DNA of 64,000 bases from an uncultured Porticoccus sp. (GTDB lineage Bacteria; Pseudomonadota; Gammaproteobacteria; Pseudomonadales; Porticoccaceae): positions 1 to 64,000 of the forward strand of contig CAJIZZ010000012.1 in assembly GCA_905181945.1 (NCBI GenBank). The letters are read 5' to 3'. Position numbers and translations under genes: made by a program. This document shows, in pieces, positions 18,816 to 29,259 of the stretch (position 1 is the first letter of the stretch; each line of letters begins with the position of its first letter). The notes below the pieces were generated by a model. It did not search any database. It saw only the letters and a program-made list of their open reading frames with translations, and was not told the origin of the DNA.

Positions 18816-20303
18816 ATGAACAAGACCTTAATATTACATGACTTATCACTACTCAAAACTCAGTCTTTTATTGATGGAGAGTGGATATCTTCTGATACCG
18901 GGCACACTCTTGCCGTAAAAAATCCAGCTAATGGAGCTGTCATTGTCGATGTGACTAAATGTGGGGCTACGGAAGCTAAAAGAATGATTAGGGCAGCAAG
19001 TGCAGCTCAAAAACTATGGGCCAAGACGAACCCCAAAGATCGATCAAAATTAATGCGCAAATGGTACAACCTGGTTATTGACAACAAAGAAGATCTTGCT
19101 CAAATTCTTACAGCAGAACAAGGCAAGCCTTTGGCTGAGGCACGAGCAGAAGTGGTCTATGGAGCAAACTACATTGAATGGTTCGCAGAAGAAGCTAAAC
19201 GCATCTACGGGGATCTGATACCTGAACCAACAAATGATAAAAAACTATTTGTTATCAAGCAGCCGATAGGCGTTGTAGCATGCATTACTCCCTGGAATTT
19301 TCCTTGTGCTATGTTGGCTAGAAAGATTGCTCCAGCACTGGCTGCTGGATGTACAGTTGTATGTAAACCTGCCAGCGAGACGCCCCTTTCCGCTATGGCT
19401 CTCGTTGCTTTGGCTGAACGAGCTGGTATTCCAGAGGGTGTTATAAACGTAATAGTTGGCGATCCCGAAGAAATCGGGTCTGAGCTCACCAGCAATCCAC
19501 TAGTAAAGAAACTGTCTTTTACTGGGTCTACAGCCGTAGGGAAAAAGATCATGGCTGCCAGCTCAAGTACTGTTAAGCGCACCTCTATGGAATTAGGAGG
19601 AAATGCGCCATTTATAGTATTTGATGATGCAGATATAGATCTTGCTGTGCAGGGGGCCATAGCCTCAAAGTATAGAAATGCCGGTCAAACATGCATCTGC
19701 GCCAATCGATTTCTTATCCAATCGGGCGTTTATAAAGAGTTTTCTAAAAAACTCACCGATGCCGTAGGAAAGCTTTCTTTGGGCTTAGGGGCTGCAGAAA
19801 ACACCTCTATTGGGCCTTTAATAAACGAACAAGCTGCTGATAATGTTTGCGCGCTCATTAAAGATGCTATCGGCAAAGGTGCGACAGCACTAATCGGCGG
19901 GGGTCGCTCAAAACTAGGCCGTAATTTTATAGAGCCCACGGTTCTTGATAATGCCGTTAAATGCATGCGGATTTTTTCTGAAGAAATTTTTGGTCCTGTA
20001 GCTCCTTTATTCAAATTCAATACTGAAGCTGAAGCTATCGCACTAGCGAATGATACAGAGTATGGTTTAGCAGCCTATTTTTATACTCTTGACAACAATC
20101 GAATTTGGCGAATTTCAGAACAACTAGCCTATGGTATCGTTGGCATCAATGAAAGTATGGTCTCAAATGAAATGGCTCCTTTTGGTGGTATAAAACAATC
20201 AGGGCAAGGCCGAGAAGGTTCAAAATACGGCCTTGATGATTATCTAGAACTGAAATATATTTGCCTTGGTGGGCTGGAGTCACAAGACGGCATGTTTAGT
20301 TGA
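18816..20303 (+). CDS. gabD: succinate-semialdehyde dehydrogenase (NADP+), GabD type
   Basis: A 495-residue aldehyde dehydrogenase. The cofactor region is ITPWNFPCAMLARKIAPAL and FTGSTAVGKKI. The general base glutamate is in MELGGNAPFIVFDDAD, and the nucleophilic cysteine in NAGQTCICANRF near residue 290. The pattern is that of GabD, which oxidises succinate semialdehyde to succinate. The end of the protein (APFGGIKQSGQGREGSKYGL) also fits. No gabT transaminase is adjacent, so another semialdehyde could be the substrate. It is 50 bases downstream of the AraC-type regulator in the same direction. Confidence 0.87.
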   Translation: MNKTLILHDLSLLKTQSFIDGEWISSDTGHTLAVKNPANGAVIVDVTKCGATEAKRMIRAASAAQKLWAKTNPKDRSKLMRKWYNLVIDNKEDLAQILTAEQGKPLAEARAEVVYGANYIEWFAEEAKRIYGDLIPEPTNDKKLFVIKQPIGVVACITPWNFPCAMLARKIAPALAAGCTVVCKPASETPLSAMALVALAERAGIPEGVINVIVGDPEEIGSELTSNPLVKKLSFTGSTAVGKKIMAASSSTVKRTSMELGGNAPFIVFDDADIDLAVQGAIASKYRNAGQTCICANRFLIQSGVYKEFSKKLTDAVGKLSLGLGAAENTSIGPLINEQAADNVCALIKDAIGKGATALIGGGRSKLGRNFIEPTVLDNAVKCMRIFSEEIFGPVAPLFKFNTEAEAIALANDTEYGLAAYFYTLDNNRIWRISEQLAYGIVGINESMVSNEMAPFGGIKQSGQGREGSKYGLDDYLELKYICLGGLESQDGMFS

Positions 20304-20390
20304 TGTTAGAGCTTCAGTTATCAAGAGCCATCTTCTGGCAAAAAAATAATTCTTTTCTAAAAACTTACTAACTCAAATAAACTGACGATT

Positions 20391-21173
20391 GTGAAATTAA
20401 AATACTCTACTCAAGGTGCTGGCGAACCTTTAATATTACTGCATGGCATGTTTGGCTCTAGAAGCAATCTGGGCTTATTGGGTCGAGTGCTTTCAGATAA
20501 ATATATGGTCATCGCACCGGATCTTCGGAACCATGGTCAATCTCCCCACAGCGAGGAAATGAATTATCCCTGCATGGCCAACGATATCATCAGGCTGATG
20601 AATGATTTAAATCTTAGTCGGGCTGCCTTAATAGGTCATTCCATGGGTGGAAAAATTGCTATGCAAGTAGCATTGAATCATGCCAACAGGATCAACAAAA
20701 TTGTCATTGCGGATATTTCGCCTGTCAATTATGAGTCTGATCGTTATGGTGAAGTAATTGCAGGACTAAATGTCTTAATTAAAACAAGGCCATCCTCCAG
20801 AACGGAAGCAGACAAATTACTATCATCCTGTATTAAGAATGGCGCAATCAGGGCATTTCTTTTAAAAAATATTGTTCGTGGAATAGATGGAAAATTTGAC
20901 CTACGGCTTTTCATGAAAGGTATTATCGCTAATTACCATGATAAGTTAACCTCAGCTCCTGCCGGACAACCGTTTATAGGCTCTTCTCTTTTTGTCAGGG
21001 GAAAGAATTCCCCATACATACAAGACAAGCATCTTGATGAGATATTAAGATTATTTCCTAGAGCACAATTGAAAACTATAAATAATGCTGGCCACTGGTT
21101 ACATACTGAAAAACCGGAGGAATTCAATCAAATTATTATCAATTTTTTGAATTTACAGGTCGATCTAGAATAA
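20391..21173 (+). CDS. alpha/beta hydrolase, YbfF-like esterase
   Basis: A 260-residue alpha/beta hydrolase. LILLHGMFGSRSNLG forms the oxyanion region, VIAPDLRNHGQSPHS follows, and the nucleophile elbow is GHSMGG near residues 83-88. The C-terminal NAGHWLHTEKP supplies the catalytic histidine. This arrangement (HGMFG, DLRNHG, GHSMGG) is characteristic of YbfF-type esterases, whose natural substrate is uncertain (acyl-CoA or short esters in vitro). The start is a GTG without a strong ribosome binding site. It converges with gcvP, 15 bases apart. Confidence 0.82.
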   Translation: MKLKYSTQGAGEPLILLHGMFGSRSNLGLLGRVLSDKYMVIAPDLRNHGQSPHSEEMNYPCMANDIIRLMNDLNLSRAALIGHSMGGKIAMQVALNHANRINKIVIADISPVNYESDRYGEVIAGLNVLIKTRPSSRTEADKLLSSCIKNGAIRAFLLKNIVRGIDGKFDLRLFMKGIIANYHDKLTSAPAGQPFIGSSLFVRGKNSPYIQDKHLDEILRLFPRAQLKTINNAGHWLHTEKPEEFNQIIINFLNLQVDLE

Positions 21174-21188
21174 ATTTCTGGCAGCTAA

Positions 21189-24044
21189 TCACTCGTAATC
21201 CGAGGTTGGCACACAAGCACAAATTAAATTCTTATCCCCATGCACATTGTCAATTCTGCCAACTGGAGGCCAATACTTTGAGTCTCTTAGCGATGCGAGA
21301 GGGTAAGCCGCTTTCTCTCTTGAATAACTTCTGTTCCAGTCATTAGCTGCTACTATATCAGCAGCATGAGGCGCATGACAGAGAGGGTTGTCATCCACGG
21401 GGTACTCACCTTGTTGTACAGCGAAAATTTCCTTTCGGATTTCTAGCATAGCATCACAAAAACGATCTAGTTCATTTTTGGATTCACTTTCAGTAGGCTC
21501 AATCATCAAGGTGCCTGGAACGGGAAATGACATGGTAGGAGCATGGAAGCCATAATCAATAAGCCGCTTTGCCAAATCGTCGACTGAAACTCCAGCATCA
21601 TCCTTAATCTTTCGCAAATCTATAATGCATTCATGTGCGACTCGATCATTCGCTCCCGTATAAAGAATTGTATAATCGTTTTTGAGGCGACCTGCAATAT
21701 AATTTGCGCTTAAAATAGCTACCTCAGTCGCATGCTTTAACCCCTCCGCTCCCATCATTTTCATGTACATCCAGGTAATTGGAAGGATGCCGGCACTACC
21801 CCATGGGGCAGATGAAACAGCATTCACAGTAGAATCTTGAGTGAACTTTTGGTGTCCTGGCAGATAGGGCGCTAAATGCTGACTAACCGCAACAGGGCCA
21901 ACTCCAGGACCACCACCACCATGAGGGATACAAAAGGTCTTATGAAGATTTAAATGAGAGACGTCCCCACCAAATTTTCCTGGCTTACAAAGGCCGACCA
22001 TGGCATTGAGATTGGCCCCATCAATATAGACTTGACCCCCATGCTGGTGGACTATATCGCAAATTTCAACAATACCTTCTTCAAATACTCCATGTGTTGA
22101 AGGATAAGTCACCATAATAGCTGCTAAATTATCAGCGTGCTCCTCCGCCCTCGCTCGAAGTTCTTGTAGATCGACATTCCCTTTCTCGTCGCAACTAGTT
22201 ACCACTACTTTCATGCCACACATCTGAGCAGAAGCAGGATTTGTGCCATGAGCAGAACTAGGAATTAAGCATATATTGCGATTTGAGTCTCCTCGACTCG
22301 CATGATAGGCACGAATGGCTAGCAATCCAGCGTATTCTCCCTGAGATCCGGCATTGGGTTGCAAAGAAACTGCATCGTACCCTGTCACAACACAAAGCAT
22401 GGACTCGACTTCTTTGATCATTTCCGTATAACCTGTCGTTTGATCAAATGGAGCAAAAGGGTGAATATTCGCAAATTCTGGCCAGCTGACAGGTATCATT
22501 TCTGCTGTAGCATTCAATTTCATTGTGCATGAACCAAGAGGTATCATTGCACGATCCAGCGCAATATCTTTATCTGAAAGTTTTCGCAGATAACGAAGCA
22601 TTTCGGTCTCTGAATGGTAAGTGTTGAATACCTGATGAGACAAAGGAATATCTTCGCGTAATAATCCAACTGGCAGCCCACTGATTGCCAAAGACTCCAC
22701 CTCATTGACGGTTAAATTCGTATTTTTATTAAACACACGCCAAAGAATTTCTATATCTGTCGAGCAAGTGGTTTCATCAAAAGAGACGCCCAGATGAAGC
22801 TCATCGATGATTCGCAAATTAAACCCTGCGGAAACAGCTGACCTGTGGATTGCAGTAGTATTCTGACCTGTAACTACAGTGAGTGTGTCAAAAAAACTAT
22901 CATTCACTGGCATATACCCAATTTTCTTCAAACCAGATGAAAAAATGGCTGTAAGACAATGTACTTTTTGAGCGATACGTTTGAGTCCAACAGGGCCATG
23001 GTAAACTGCATACATACTTGCCATAACTGCTAAAAGTGCTTGCGCAGTACAGATATTACTAGTGGCCTTTTCTCGGCGGATATGTTGCTCTCGAGTCTGC
23101 AAGGCCAATCGGTAAGCTGGCTTCCCGCTGCTATCAAGAGAGATGCCAACTAAACGACCTGGCAGTGAGCGCTTAAATAAGTCTTTTGTTGCCATGTAAG
23201 CTGCATGCGGCCCTCCGAAACCTAGCGGGACACCAAATCTCTGAGTGCACCCTATGGCTACATCAGCGCCTATATCACCAGGACTTTTGAGCAACAATAA
23301 GCTTAAGATATCTGCGGCCATAACTACTAGTGCTTGCTTCTGGTGAGCAATTTTCACAACTTTGCTAAAATCTCTAATTGCTCCATCTTCACCTGGATAC
23401 TGCAGCAGTACTCCAAACAAATCATGCTTTTCAATCTCAGATGGATCCCCGATAACAACATCCAAACCCATTGGTTCTGCTCGAGTCTTAATTACATCGA
23501 TTGTTTGCGGAAAACAATGCTTATCAACAAAAAATATCGCACCTTTAGATTTCGACATCCGCCGACAAAGTGTCATCGCTTCAGCCGCTGCAGTTCCTTC
23601 ATCTAGCAACGATGCACTCGCTAAATCCATTCCAGTCAGATCAATAATCATTGTCTGGAAATTTATCAATGCCTCAAGTCGTCCTTGAGAAATTTCAGGC
23701 TGATAAGGGGTGTAGGCTGTATACCAGGCGGGGTTCTCGAATACATTTCGCAAAATCACATTGGGTGTAATGGTGTTATAGTAGCCCTGACCAATGAGAG
23801 TTTTTAGCACCTTGTTCTTGCTGGCGATGCTTGCCAATTTGTCCAATGTTTCTTGCTCTGTTGCCGCGCAACCTAAATCAAGGGATTCAGAAAAACGAAT
23901 TTTTTTCGGGACCACTGCATTAATAAAAGAATCCAAAGATTCATACCCAATACTCTGGAGCATTGCTAGCTTGTCTTCATCGGATGGACCTATATGTCGA
24001 CGAATAAACTCATTGCTATTGGACAGATCTACTAGTAATTTCAT
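21189..24044 (-). CDS. gcvP: glycine dehydrogenase (decarboxylating), P protein
   Basis: A 951-residue P protein, close to the E. coli length of 957 and complete. It begins [17 protein letters not shown]. The PLP lysine is in [19 protein letters not shown], near residue 705. The N-terminal half is the non-catalytic repeat of the same fold. The enzyme decarboxylates glycine and passes the aminomethyl group to the H protein. It lies directly downstream of gcvT with about 80 bases between, where many relatives have gcvH. No gcvH exists in the window. Confidence 0.96.
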   Translation of the reverse strand: MKLLVDLSNSNEFIRRHIGPSDEDKLAMLQSIGYESLDSFINAVVPKKIRFSESLDLGCAATEQETLDKLASIASKNKVLKTLIGQGYYNTITPNVILRNVFENPAWYTAYTPYQPEISQGRLEALINFQTMIIDLTGMDLASASLLDEGTAAAEAMTLCRRMSKSKGAIFFVDKHCFPQTIDVIKTRAEPMGLDVVIGDPSEIEKHDLFGVLLQYPGEDGAIRDFSKVVKIAHQKQALVVMAADILSLLLLKSPGDIGADVAIGCTQRFGVPLGFGGPHAAYMATKDLFKRSLPGRLVGISLDSSGKPAYRLALQTREQHIRREKATSNICTAQALLAVMASMYAVYHGPVGLKRIAQKVHCLTAIFSSGLKKIGYMPVNDSFFDTLTVVTGQNTTAIHRSAVSAGFNLRIIDELHLGVSFDETTCSTDIEILWRVFNKNTNLTVNEVESLAISGLPVGLLREDIPLSHQVFNTYHSETEMLRYLRKLSDKDIALDRAMIPLGSCTMKLNATAEMIPVSWPEFANIHPFAPFDQTTGYTEMIKEVESMLCVVTGYDAVSLQPNAGSQGEYAGLLAIRAYHASRGDSNRNICLIPSSAHGTNPASAQMCGMKVVVTSCDEKGNVDLQELRARAEEHADNLAAIMVTYPSTHGVFEEGIVEICDIVHQHGGQVYIDGANLNAMVGLCKPGKFGGDVSHLNLHKTFCIPHGGGGPGVGPVAVSQHLAPYLPGHQKFTQDSTVNAVSSAPWGSAGILPITWMYMKMMGAEGLKHATEVAILSANYIAGRLKNDYTILYTGANDRVAHECIIDLRKIKDDAGVSVDDLAKRLIDYGFHAPTMSFPVPGTLMIEPTESESKNELDRFCDAMLEIRKEIFAVQQGEYPVDDNPLCHAPHAADIVAANDWNRSYSREKAAYPLASLRDSKYWPPVGRIDNVHGDKNLICACVPTSDYE

Positions 24045-24126
24045 GCAGCAATATCTCTATATTTTTAATTAATATTTCGTTGGCGTTAAGTCTTTAATCG
24101 ATAGCACTAATAATTAGATCAATTCT

Positions 24127-25254
24127 TTATCCGCGGTAATAACGATTTGGCACAAATGGCATTTTCTGAACAAAAACTGGGTGTACTTTGCCGCGTACAA
24201 TTGCTCCAAACTCAGTACCTATTTTTGAATACTCTGTCTTTACATAACCCATAGCTAGCGGGGCATCAAGGGTTGGACCAAAACCGCCGCTAGTGACAAT
24301 ACCGATGACTTCATTTTTTTTGTTTACAAGTTCGGCGCCTTCTCGAACTGGCGCTCTCCCTTCTACTTTGAGGCCAACACGCTTTCGTGTAGGGCCATGC
24401 ATTGTTTCTTGAAAAATAATTTCAGCACCAGGGAAGCCCCCAGATTTTTCACCATCCGAACGACGGGATTTGCTAATACTCCAAAGCAAAGAAGCTTGAA
24501 TAGGGGTAGTCTGGGCATCAATATCATGGCCATAGAGGCAAAGTCCTGCCTCTAATCTTAATGAGTCCCTAGCACCCAAACCAGCAGCCCTTACCCGCTC
24601 GTAAGATAACAGCTTGCGAGCCAATGGTTCAGAAAACTCAGGCGGGGCAGAAATCTCAAATCCATCTTCGCCGGTATAGCCAGAACGAGTTATATAGCAG
24701 TCGATTCCAGCTAAATTAACGCGGGAACCTGACATGAATAGCATTTCTTGTGACTCCGGAGCCAAATCTTTTATTACTTGTTCGGCAGCAGGTCCTTGTA
24801 ATGCAAGTAATCCTTGATTCTCCATGTGGTCAATATTAAATCCATCAAGATTATCTCTCAAATATTTAAGATCTCGGTCTTTACAACCCGCATTAACGAC
24901 AAGAAAAAAACAGTCCTCCGACCACCGTGTAATCATCAAATCATCGAGAATTCCTCCATGATCATTAGTCAGCAAAGCATAGGTCTGTTTATTAACGCCT
25001 AGGCTCTCTAGCTCAACAGGAATCAATGTCTCGAGGGCTTTCGCCACACCTTTTCCTGTAATAATTATTTGCCCCATATGAGAAACATCAAACAATCCGG
25101 CATGTTGACGAGTATGTAAATGTTCTTTTTTTACGCCACTCGGGTATTGCACTGGCATCTCGTAACCCGCAAAAGGCACCATGCGTGCATCTAATTGTAA
25201 ATGAAGATCCTTAAGCGGCGTGGCCTTGAGCGTATTACTGTTATTTTGATTCAT
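24127..25254 (-). CDS. gcvT: aminomethyltransferase, glycine cleavage T protein
   Basis: A 375-residue T protein. It starts with ATPLKDLHLQLDARMVPFAGYEMPVQY and has the family stretch GLFDVSHMGQI, GYTGEDGFEI and LRLEAGLCLYGHDID. It transfers the methylene group from the H-protein-bound intermediate to tetrahydrofolate, releasing ammonia. It is first in a two-gene unit with gcvP and is divergent from a LysR-type regulator. The 125-base gap is too short for a typical tandem glycine riboswitch, and I do not see one. Confidence 0.95.
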   Translation of the reverse strand: MNQNNSNTLKATPLKDLHLQLDARMVPFAGYEMPVQYPSGVKKEHLHTRQHAGLFDVSHMGQIIITGKGVAKALETLIPVELESLGVNKQTYALLTNDHGGILDDLMITRWSEDCFFLVVNAGCKDRDLKYLRDNLDGFNIDHMENQGLLALQGPAAEQVIKDLAPESQEMLFMSGSRVNLAGIDCYITRSGYTGEDGFEISAPPEFSEPLARKLLSYERVRAAGLGARDSLRLEAGLCLYGHDIDAQTTPIQASLLWSISKSRRSDGEKSGGFPGAEIIFQETMHGPTRKRVGLKVEGRAPVREGAELVNKKNEVIGIVTSGGFGPTLDAPLAMGYVKTEYSKIGTEFGAIVRGKVHPVFVQKMPFVPNRYYRG

Positions 25255-25306
25255 AGCTATAATTTTCTAAATGTAGAGAGCTGCATATAAAAATATTATT
25301 TTAACG

Positions 25307-25318
25307 TTCATATATGAA
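25307..25318. promoter_or_regulatory. 12-bp perfect palindrome between gcvT and the LysR gene
   Basis: TTCATATATGAA is self-complementary and lies 53 bases from the gcvT start and 63 from the regulator start. LysR-type proteins bind AT-rich dyads with a T-N11-A core in such divergent gaps, so this is a reasonable but unproven operator. Confidence 0.35.
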
Positions 25319-25380
25319 TTGGTAAAATTAATAGTTAAAATACATCCATAAGTAATATAAATACTACTGAATTAAACAAT

Positions 25381-26229
25381 ATGACCAATATTCCTACAGC
25401 ACTCCTTAGATCATTCGTTACTGTCATCGAATTGGGTGGCTTTACCCAAGCTGCGGAGTGGCTGGGCCGATCGCAACCAGCAATTAGTCTTCAGTTAAAG
25501 CGTCTGGAAGGAATGCTTGAACAAACTCTACTTGTTCGAAGCGGACAACACTTAGAGCTTAGCCCGTCAGGGCATTTACTATTCAAATATGCCAAACAAA
25601 TTTTAGCTATAAATGATGAAGTTGTATCCCGATTCAGCAAGAGCTCAGTGAGCGGTCAAATTCATTTTGGCATTCCCAGTGAATTTGCCACCACTTTGTT
25701 GCCAAAAATCGTAGGTCGTTTTGCGCAAGCATACCCAAATGTCACCCTTGAAGTCACTTGCGCTTTAAGCAAAGATCTTCTATCGATGTCTGGCCGTCTT
25801 CGTTATGACCTTATCCTAGCACTACATGACGATCCATCTTCAGCCGGAAGCAGCCTTGTTAAAGAAGATGAACTAGTCTGGGTGAGCAGCACTGATAGTG
25901 ATGCTCACTTGCAAGCAATACTGCCATTAATTGCTGCTCCTGAAGGATGCATCTATCGCAAACGAGGAAAAGAAATCCTCCAGAAAAATCGAAAATCTTG
26001 GCGCGTCGTTTATACAATACCTGACCTAACCGGCATTCAAGCAGCCATTAACGAAGGGTTGGGGGTAACAGTTTTAGCCAAAAGCACCGTTCCTGAGAAT
26101 CTACGTATATTAAAAAATAATGAGAAAATTCCGAAGCTGGGAAAGGTTGGGGTTAGCCTCATATCTCAAAACAGTGATCCCAGTGAAGCGATCACTAGGC
26201 TAATGGAGTTCGTTAAAGCCTCACTCTAA
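25381..26229 (+). CDS. LysR-family transcriptional regulator
   Basis: A 282-residue LysR protein. The N-terminal winged HTH spans about 4-62 (ALLRSFVTVIELGGFTQAAEWLGRSQPAISLQLKRLE, read in two parts). The effector domain begins near residue 88 (GQIHFGIPSEFATTLLPKIVGRF). It resembles the HexA/LrhA-like branch. It reads away from gcvT-gcvP, so it may control the glycine cleavage genes; that is inferred from position only. It converges with nrdJb, with one base between the stop codons. No ribosome binding site is evident before the ATG. Confidence 0.87.
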   Translation: MTNIPTALLRSFVTVIELGGFTQAAEWLGRSQPAISLQLKRLEGMLEQTLLVRSGQHLELSPSGHLLFKYAKQILAINDEVVSRFSKSSVSGQIHFGIPSEFATTLLPKIVGRFAQAYPNVTLEVTCALSKDLLSMSGRLRYDLILALHDDPSSAGSSLVKEDELVWVSSTDSDAHLQAILPLIAAPEGCIYRKRGKEILQKNRKSWRVVYTIPDLTGIQAAINEGLGVTVLAKSTVPENLRILKNNEKIPKLGKVGVSLISQNSDPSEAITRLMEFVKASL

Positions 26230-26230
26230 C

Positions 26231-26935
26231 TTAACCGCATTTGGACTCGCCACAATTTAAGCAAGTCATACAGCCATCCATCAAAATAGTAGCTTTGGTC
26301 ATACACTTCTGACAAAGACTTGCACTTGGAGGAAAAGCATTATCTGTCTCTCCATTGTTGTCAGCAGAAGATATCCTTGAATCGTATTTTGCTCTCTTTT
26401 CAGCGAGAATATCTTTTTGGTGTTCACCCAGCTCTGCAACTTTAATCATACCTATTTTAGTCAGGTGTTGCTCAATAGCTTCACCAATTTCTGCAACTAA
26501 AGAAGGCATAAATTTTCCGCCGCGCTTAAAGTAGCCCCCCTGAGGATCAAATACCGCTTTCAACTCTTCAGCCAAGAAAGTGCAATCTCCTCCTTTTCGA
26601 AACACTGCGGAAATAACCCGAGTTAATGCTACCACCCACTGAAACTGCTCCATATTTTTTGAATTAATAAAAATCTCAAAAGGACGCCGTTGCTCATTAT
26701 CAGTGTTGGGATTTAAAATAATGTCATTAATAGTTATATACAATGCATGCTCAGACTGAGGGGTTTTTATTTTATAAGTGGACCCATACAGCTCATCTGG
26801 ACGGCTCACATGCTCTGTCATTAGCTCAATCGCGCGCACCAAAGGTTCAGGTTCAGGTGCGATTGGTGGCACTGCATCATTTGATGGTGATAATACCTGA
26901 TAGCCTATAATTTTTTGGTCTAACTTTATCTTCAT
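26231..26935 (-). CDS. nrdJb: class II ribonucleotide reductase, C-terminal subunit NrdJb (TSCPD domain)
   Basis: A 234-residue protein that corresponds to the C-terminal part of long NrdJ proteins. The middle (about 50-165) is a TSCPD-type domain, with NSKNMEQFQWVVALTRVISAVFRKGGD and DPQGGYFKRGGKFMPSL. The last 30 residues form a cysteine pair cluster, CQKCMTKATILMDGCMTCLNCG, split as two CxxC pairs, which may bind zinc or relay reducing power. In Pseudomonas the class II enzyme is likewise split into NrdJa and NrdJb. It lies 14 bases after nrdJa, so the two are cotranscribed. Confidence 0.85.
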   Translation of the reverse strand: MKIKLDQKIIGYQVLSPSNDAVPPIAPEPEPLVRAIELMTEHVSRPDELYGSTYKIKTPQSEHALYITINDIILNPNTDNEQRRPFEIFINSKNMEQFQWVVALTRVISAVFRKGGDCTFLAEELKAVFDPQGGYFKRGGKFMPSLVAEIGEAIEQHLTKIGMIKVAELGEHQKDILAEKRAKYDSRISSADNNGETDNAFPPSASLCQKCMTKATILMDGCMTCLNCGESKCG

Positions 26936-26949
26936 ATTTCATTACTCAA

Positions 26950-29100
26950 TTAAAATTTACCGTAATAGCCTTCTTTTAAGGCATCAAACAAATTAGCGGC
27001 AGTATGCATTTCACCATCATACTCAACCTCATCATTTCCCTTCACTTCGACATTCGAGCCATCTTCCAATGTAAATTGATAGGTTGTATTTTCTAAATCT
27101 TTCTCTGTAACCAGCACACCCTGAAATGCTTCAGGATTAAAGCGAAACGTTGTGCAGCCCTTTAGTCCTTTTTCATATGCATAAAGATATATATCTTTGA
27201 ATTCTTCAAAGTCACAGTCTGTGGGAACATTAATAGTCTTTGATATCGAAGAATCAATCCATTGTTGAGATGCTGCTTGCACGTCAACATGATTTTTAGG
27301 TTGTATGTCGGCACTAGAGACAAAGTAATCAGGGAGCATTTGCTCATCATTCTCTGCAAAAGGCATCGCTTCTGGATTAATCAGCTCTCGATAGGCCAAT
27401 AACTCATAAGAAAATACATCCACTTTTTCTTTCGACTTTTTCCCTTCTCTAATCACATTACGTGCATAGTGATGTGCGAAGCTTGGCTCAATGCCATTAC
27501 TGGCATTATTGGCGAGCGACAACGATATCGTCCCCGTTGGAGCAATAGAGGAGTGATGGGTAAATCTACAACCCACATCCGCTAGCTCTTCAATCAATTT
27601 TGGGTCGACTTCTGCGATCTTTTGCATATATTGACTGTAACGAGAATGAAGTAGCTTACCCTTGATCTTGTCTCCTACAGCAATTCCGTCTTTAGTCATT
27701 TTTGGGCACTTTCGAAGCATTGCTTCGGTTACCTCGAAATCCTCGTTCATTATTGGAGCTGGGCCTTTCTCTTTAGCCAAACTTAAACCTGCCCGCCAGC
27801 CAGCCATAGATAGCTCACGGGAAACTTGTTCTGTAAAGGCTAGTGAATCAACAGAGCCGTAAGGCATAGTCAACATCGTCATAGTCGAACCTAAGCCTAA
27901 AAATCCCATGCCATGGCGACGTTTATTCATGATTGCTTCTCGCTGACCTTCTAAAGGTAAGCCATTAATTTCTACAACGTTGTCTAGCATTCGAGTAAAC
28001 ACAGAGACCACTTCGCGATAAGCTTGCCAGTCAAACTCTGCCTTGTTCGTGAAGGGATTTTTTACAAATTTAGTCAGATTAACCGAGCCCAGCAAACAAC
28101 TGCCATATGGTGGCAACGGTTGCTCTCCACAAGGATTCGTTGCACGGATATCCTCGCAAAACCAATTATTATTTTCCTGATTGACTTTATCAATCAAAAT
28201 AAAACCTGGCTCTGCATAATCATAGGTGGACGTCATAATAACGTTCCAAAGATGCTTAGCTTTAACAGTCTTATACACACGACAGGCAACCAAGCCTTTA
28301 CTGTTGGTCACATAACCTTTTACAGTAGGAAAGTCCCTCCATAAGAGGCTAGCATCCTGAAGATCAACTTCACCCTGATCCACCTCTTTCTGTAAAACGG
28401 GAAAACTTAAAGGCCAATCCTCATCATGCTTAACCGCTTCCATAAATCCTTCCGTGATCAGAAGGGACATATTGAATTGCCTTAATCTTCCATCTTCACG
28501 CTTGGCTTTAACAAAATCTACCACATCTGGATGACTGACATCAAAAGTTGCCATTTGTGCACCACGACGACCGCCGGCAGAAGAAACGGTAAAACACATT
28601 TTGTCAAAAATATCCATAAAGGAGAGAGGGCCAGAAGTATATGCTCCAGCACCAGACACATATGCCCCTTTTGGTCGCAATGTGGAAAATTCATACCCAA
28701 TACCACAACCAGCTTTTAGTGTGAGTCCAGCCTCAAGATTTTTATTCAGGATATCCAGCATAGAATCTTCAACGATGCCAGAAACAGTACAGTTAATTGT
28801 AGAAGTTGCTGGTTTGTGCTCCAGAGCGCCAGCGTTGGAAATTATTCGGCCTGCTGGTATTGCTCCATTACGCAATGCCCACAAAAAACGTTCATACCAA
28901 GCCTCTCTTTTTCCTTTATCCTCGACATCCGAAAGGGCTTTAGCAACTCGCCGATATGTTGCGTCTATAGTTTCATCAACGGGGTCACCTTGTTTATTTT
29001 TTAATCGATATTTTTTATCCCAAATATCAGCAGACGCCTCTTGTAATTTAACATCTATAATTTGAGGTCTTTCGCCGGTTTGTATTGCTTCAATTGACAT
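26950..29100 (-). CDS. nrdJa: adenosylcobalamin-dependent ribonucleotide reductase, catalytic subunit NrdJa
   Basis: A 716-residue class II reductase that makes deoxyribonucleotides in the presence or absence of oxygen. The radical-site finger loop is visible as ATNPCGEQPLPPYGSCLLG near residue 342, with the thiyl cysteine and nearby glutamate. The first redox cysteine is in STINCTVSGI near residue 83. Near the end, GCTTFRFNPEA is typical of the family. The C-terminus stops before the TSCPD domain, which the next gene encodes. Upstream there are two NrdR-box-like sites, so repression by NrdR is likely. Confidence 0.93.
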   Translation of the reverse strand: MSIEAIQTGERPQIIDVKLQEASADIWDKKYRLKNKQGDPVDETIDATYRRVAKALSDVEDKGKREAWYERFLWALRNGAIPAGRIISNAGALEHKPATSTINCTVSGIVEDSMLDILNKNLEAGLTLKAGCGIGYEFSTLRPKGAYVSGAGAYTSGPLSFMDIFDKMCFTVSSAGGRRGAQMATFDVSHPDVVDFVKAKREDGRLRQFNMSLLITEGFMEAVKHDEDWPLSFPVLQKEVDQGEVDLQDASLLWRDFPTVKGYVTNSKGLVACRVYKTVKAKHLWNVIMTSTYDYAEPGFILIDKVNQENNNWFCEDIRATNPCGEQPLPPYGSCLLGSVNLTKFVKNPFTNKAEFDWQAYREVVSVFTRMLDNVVEINGLPLEGQREAIMNKRRHGMGFLGLGSTMTMLTMPYGSVDSLAFTEQVSRELSMAGWRAGLSLAKEKGPAPIMNEDFEVTEAMLRKCPKMTKDGIAVGDKIKGKLLHSRYSQYMQKIAEVDPKLIEELADVGCRFTHHSSIAPTGTISLSLANNASNGIEPSFAHHYARNVIREGKKSKEKVDVFSYELLAYRELINPEAMPFAENDEQMLPDYFVSSADIQPKNHVDVQAASQQWIDSSISKTINVPTDCDFEEFKDIYLYAYEKGLKGCTTFRFNPEAFQGVLVTEKDLENTTYQFTLEDGSNVEVKGNDEVEYDGEMHTAANLFDALKEGYYGKF

Positions 29101-29259
29101 AATATTCAGCTTTCCTTTGTATTTGATCTTTATTTCTACGAGAGATTTTAATGACCCTGTATCACAATATTTTTCATAGGGATGGCTTATTAAGCATTAA
29201 TATAGCCAAATTTATCTTATTTTTTTAATACTAGCTACTACTGCAAATCCAATTCTAGT

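Noticed and set aside
19205-19660. 151-codon open frame on the minus strand
   Set aside because: Antisense to the aldehyde dehydrogenase across its most conserved motifs.
25255-25380. glycine riboswitch upstream of gcvT
   Set aside because: The gap is short and AT-rich and lacks the conserved core; a LysR gene shares it.
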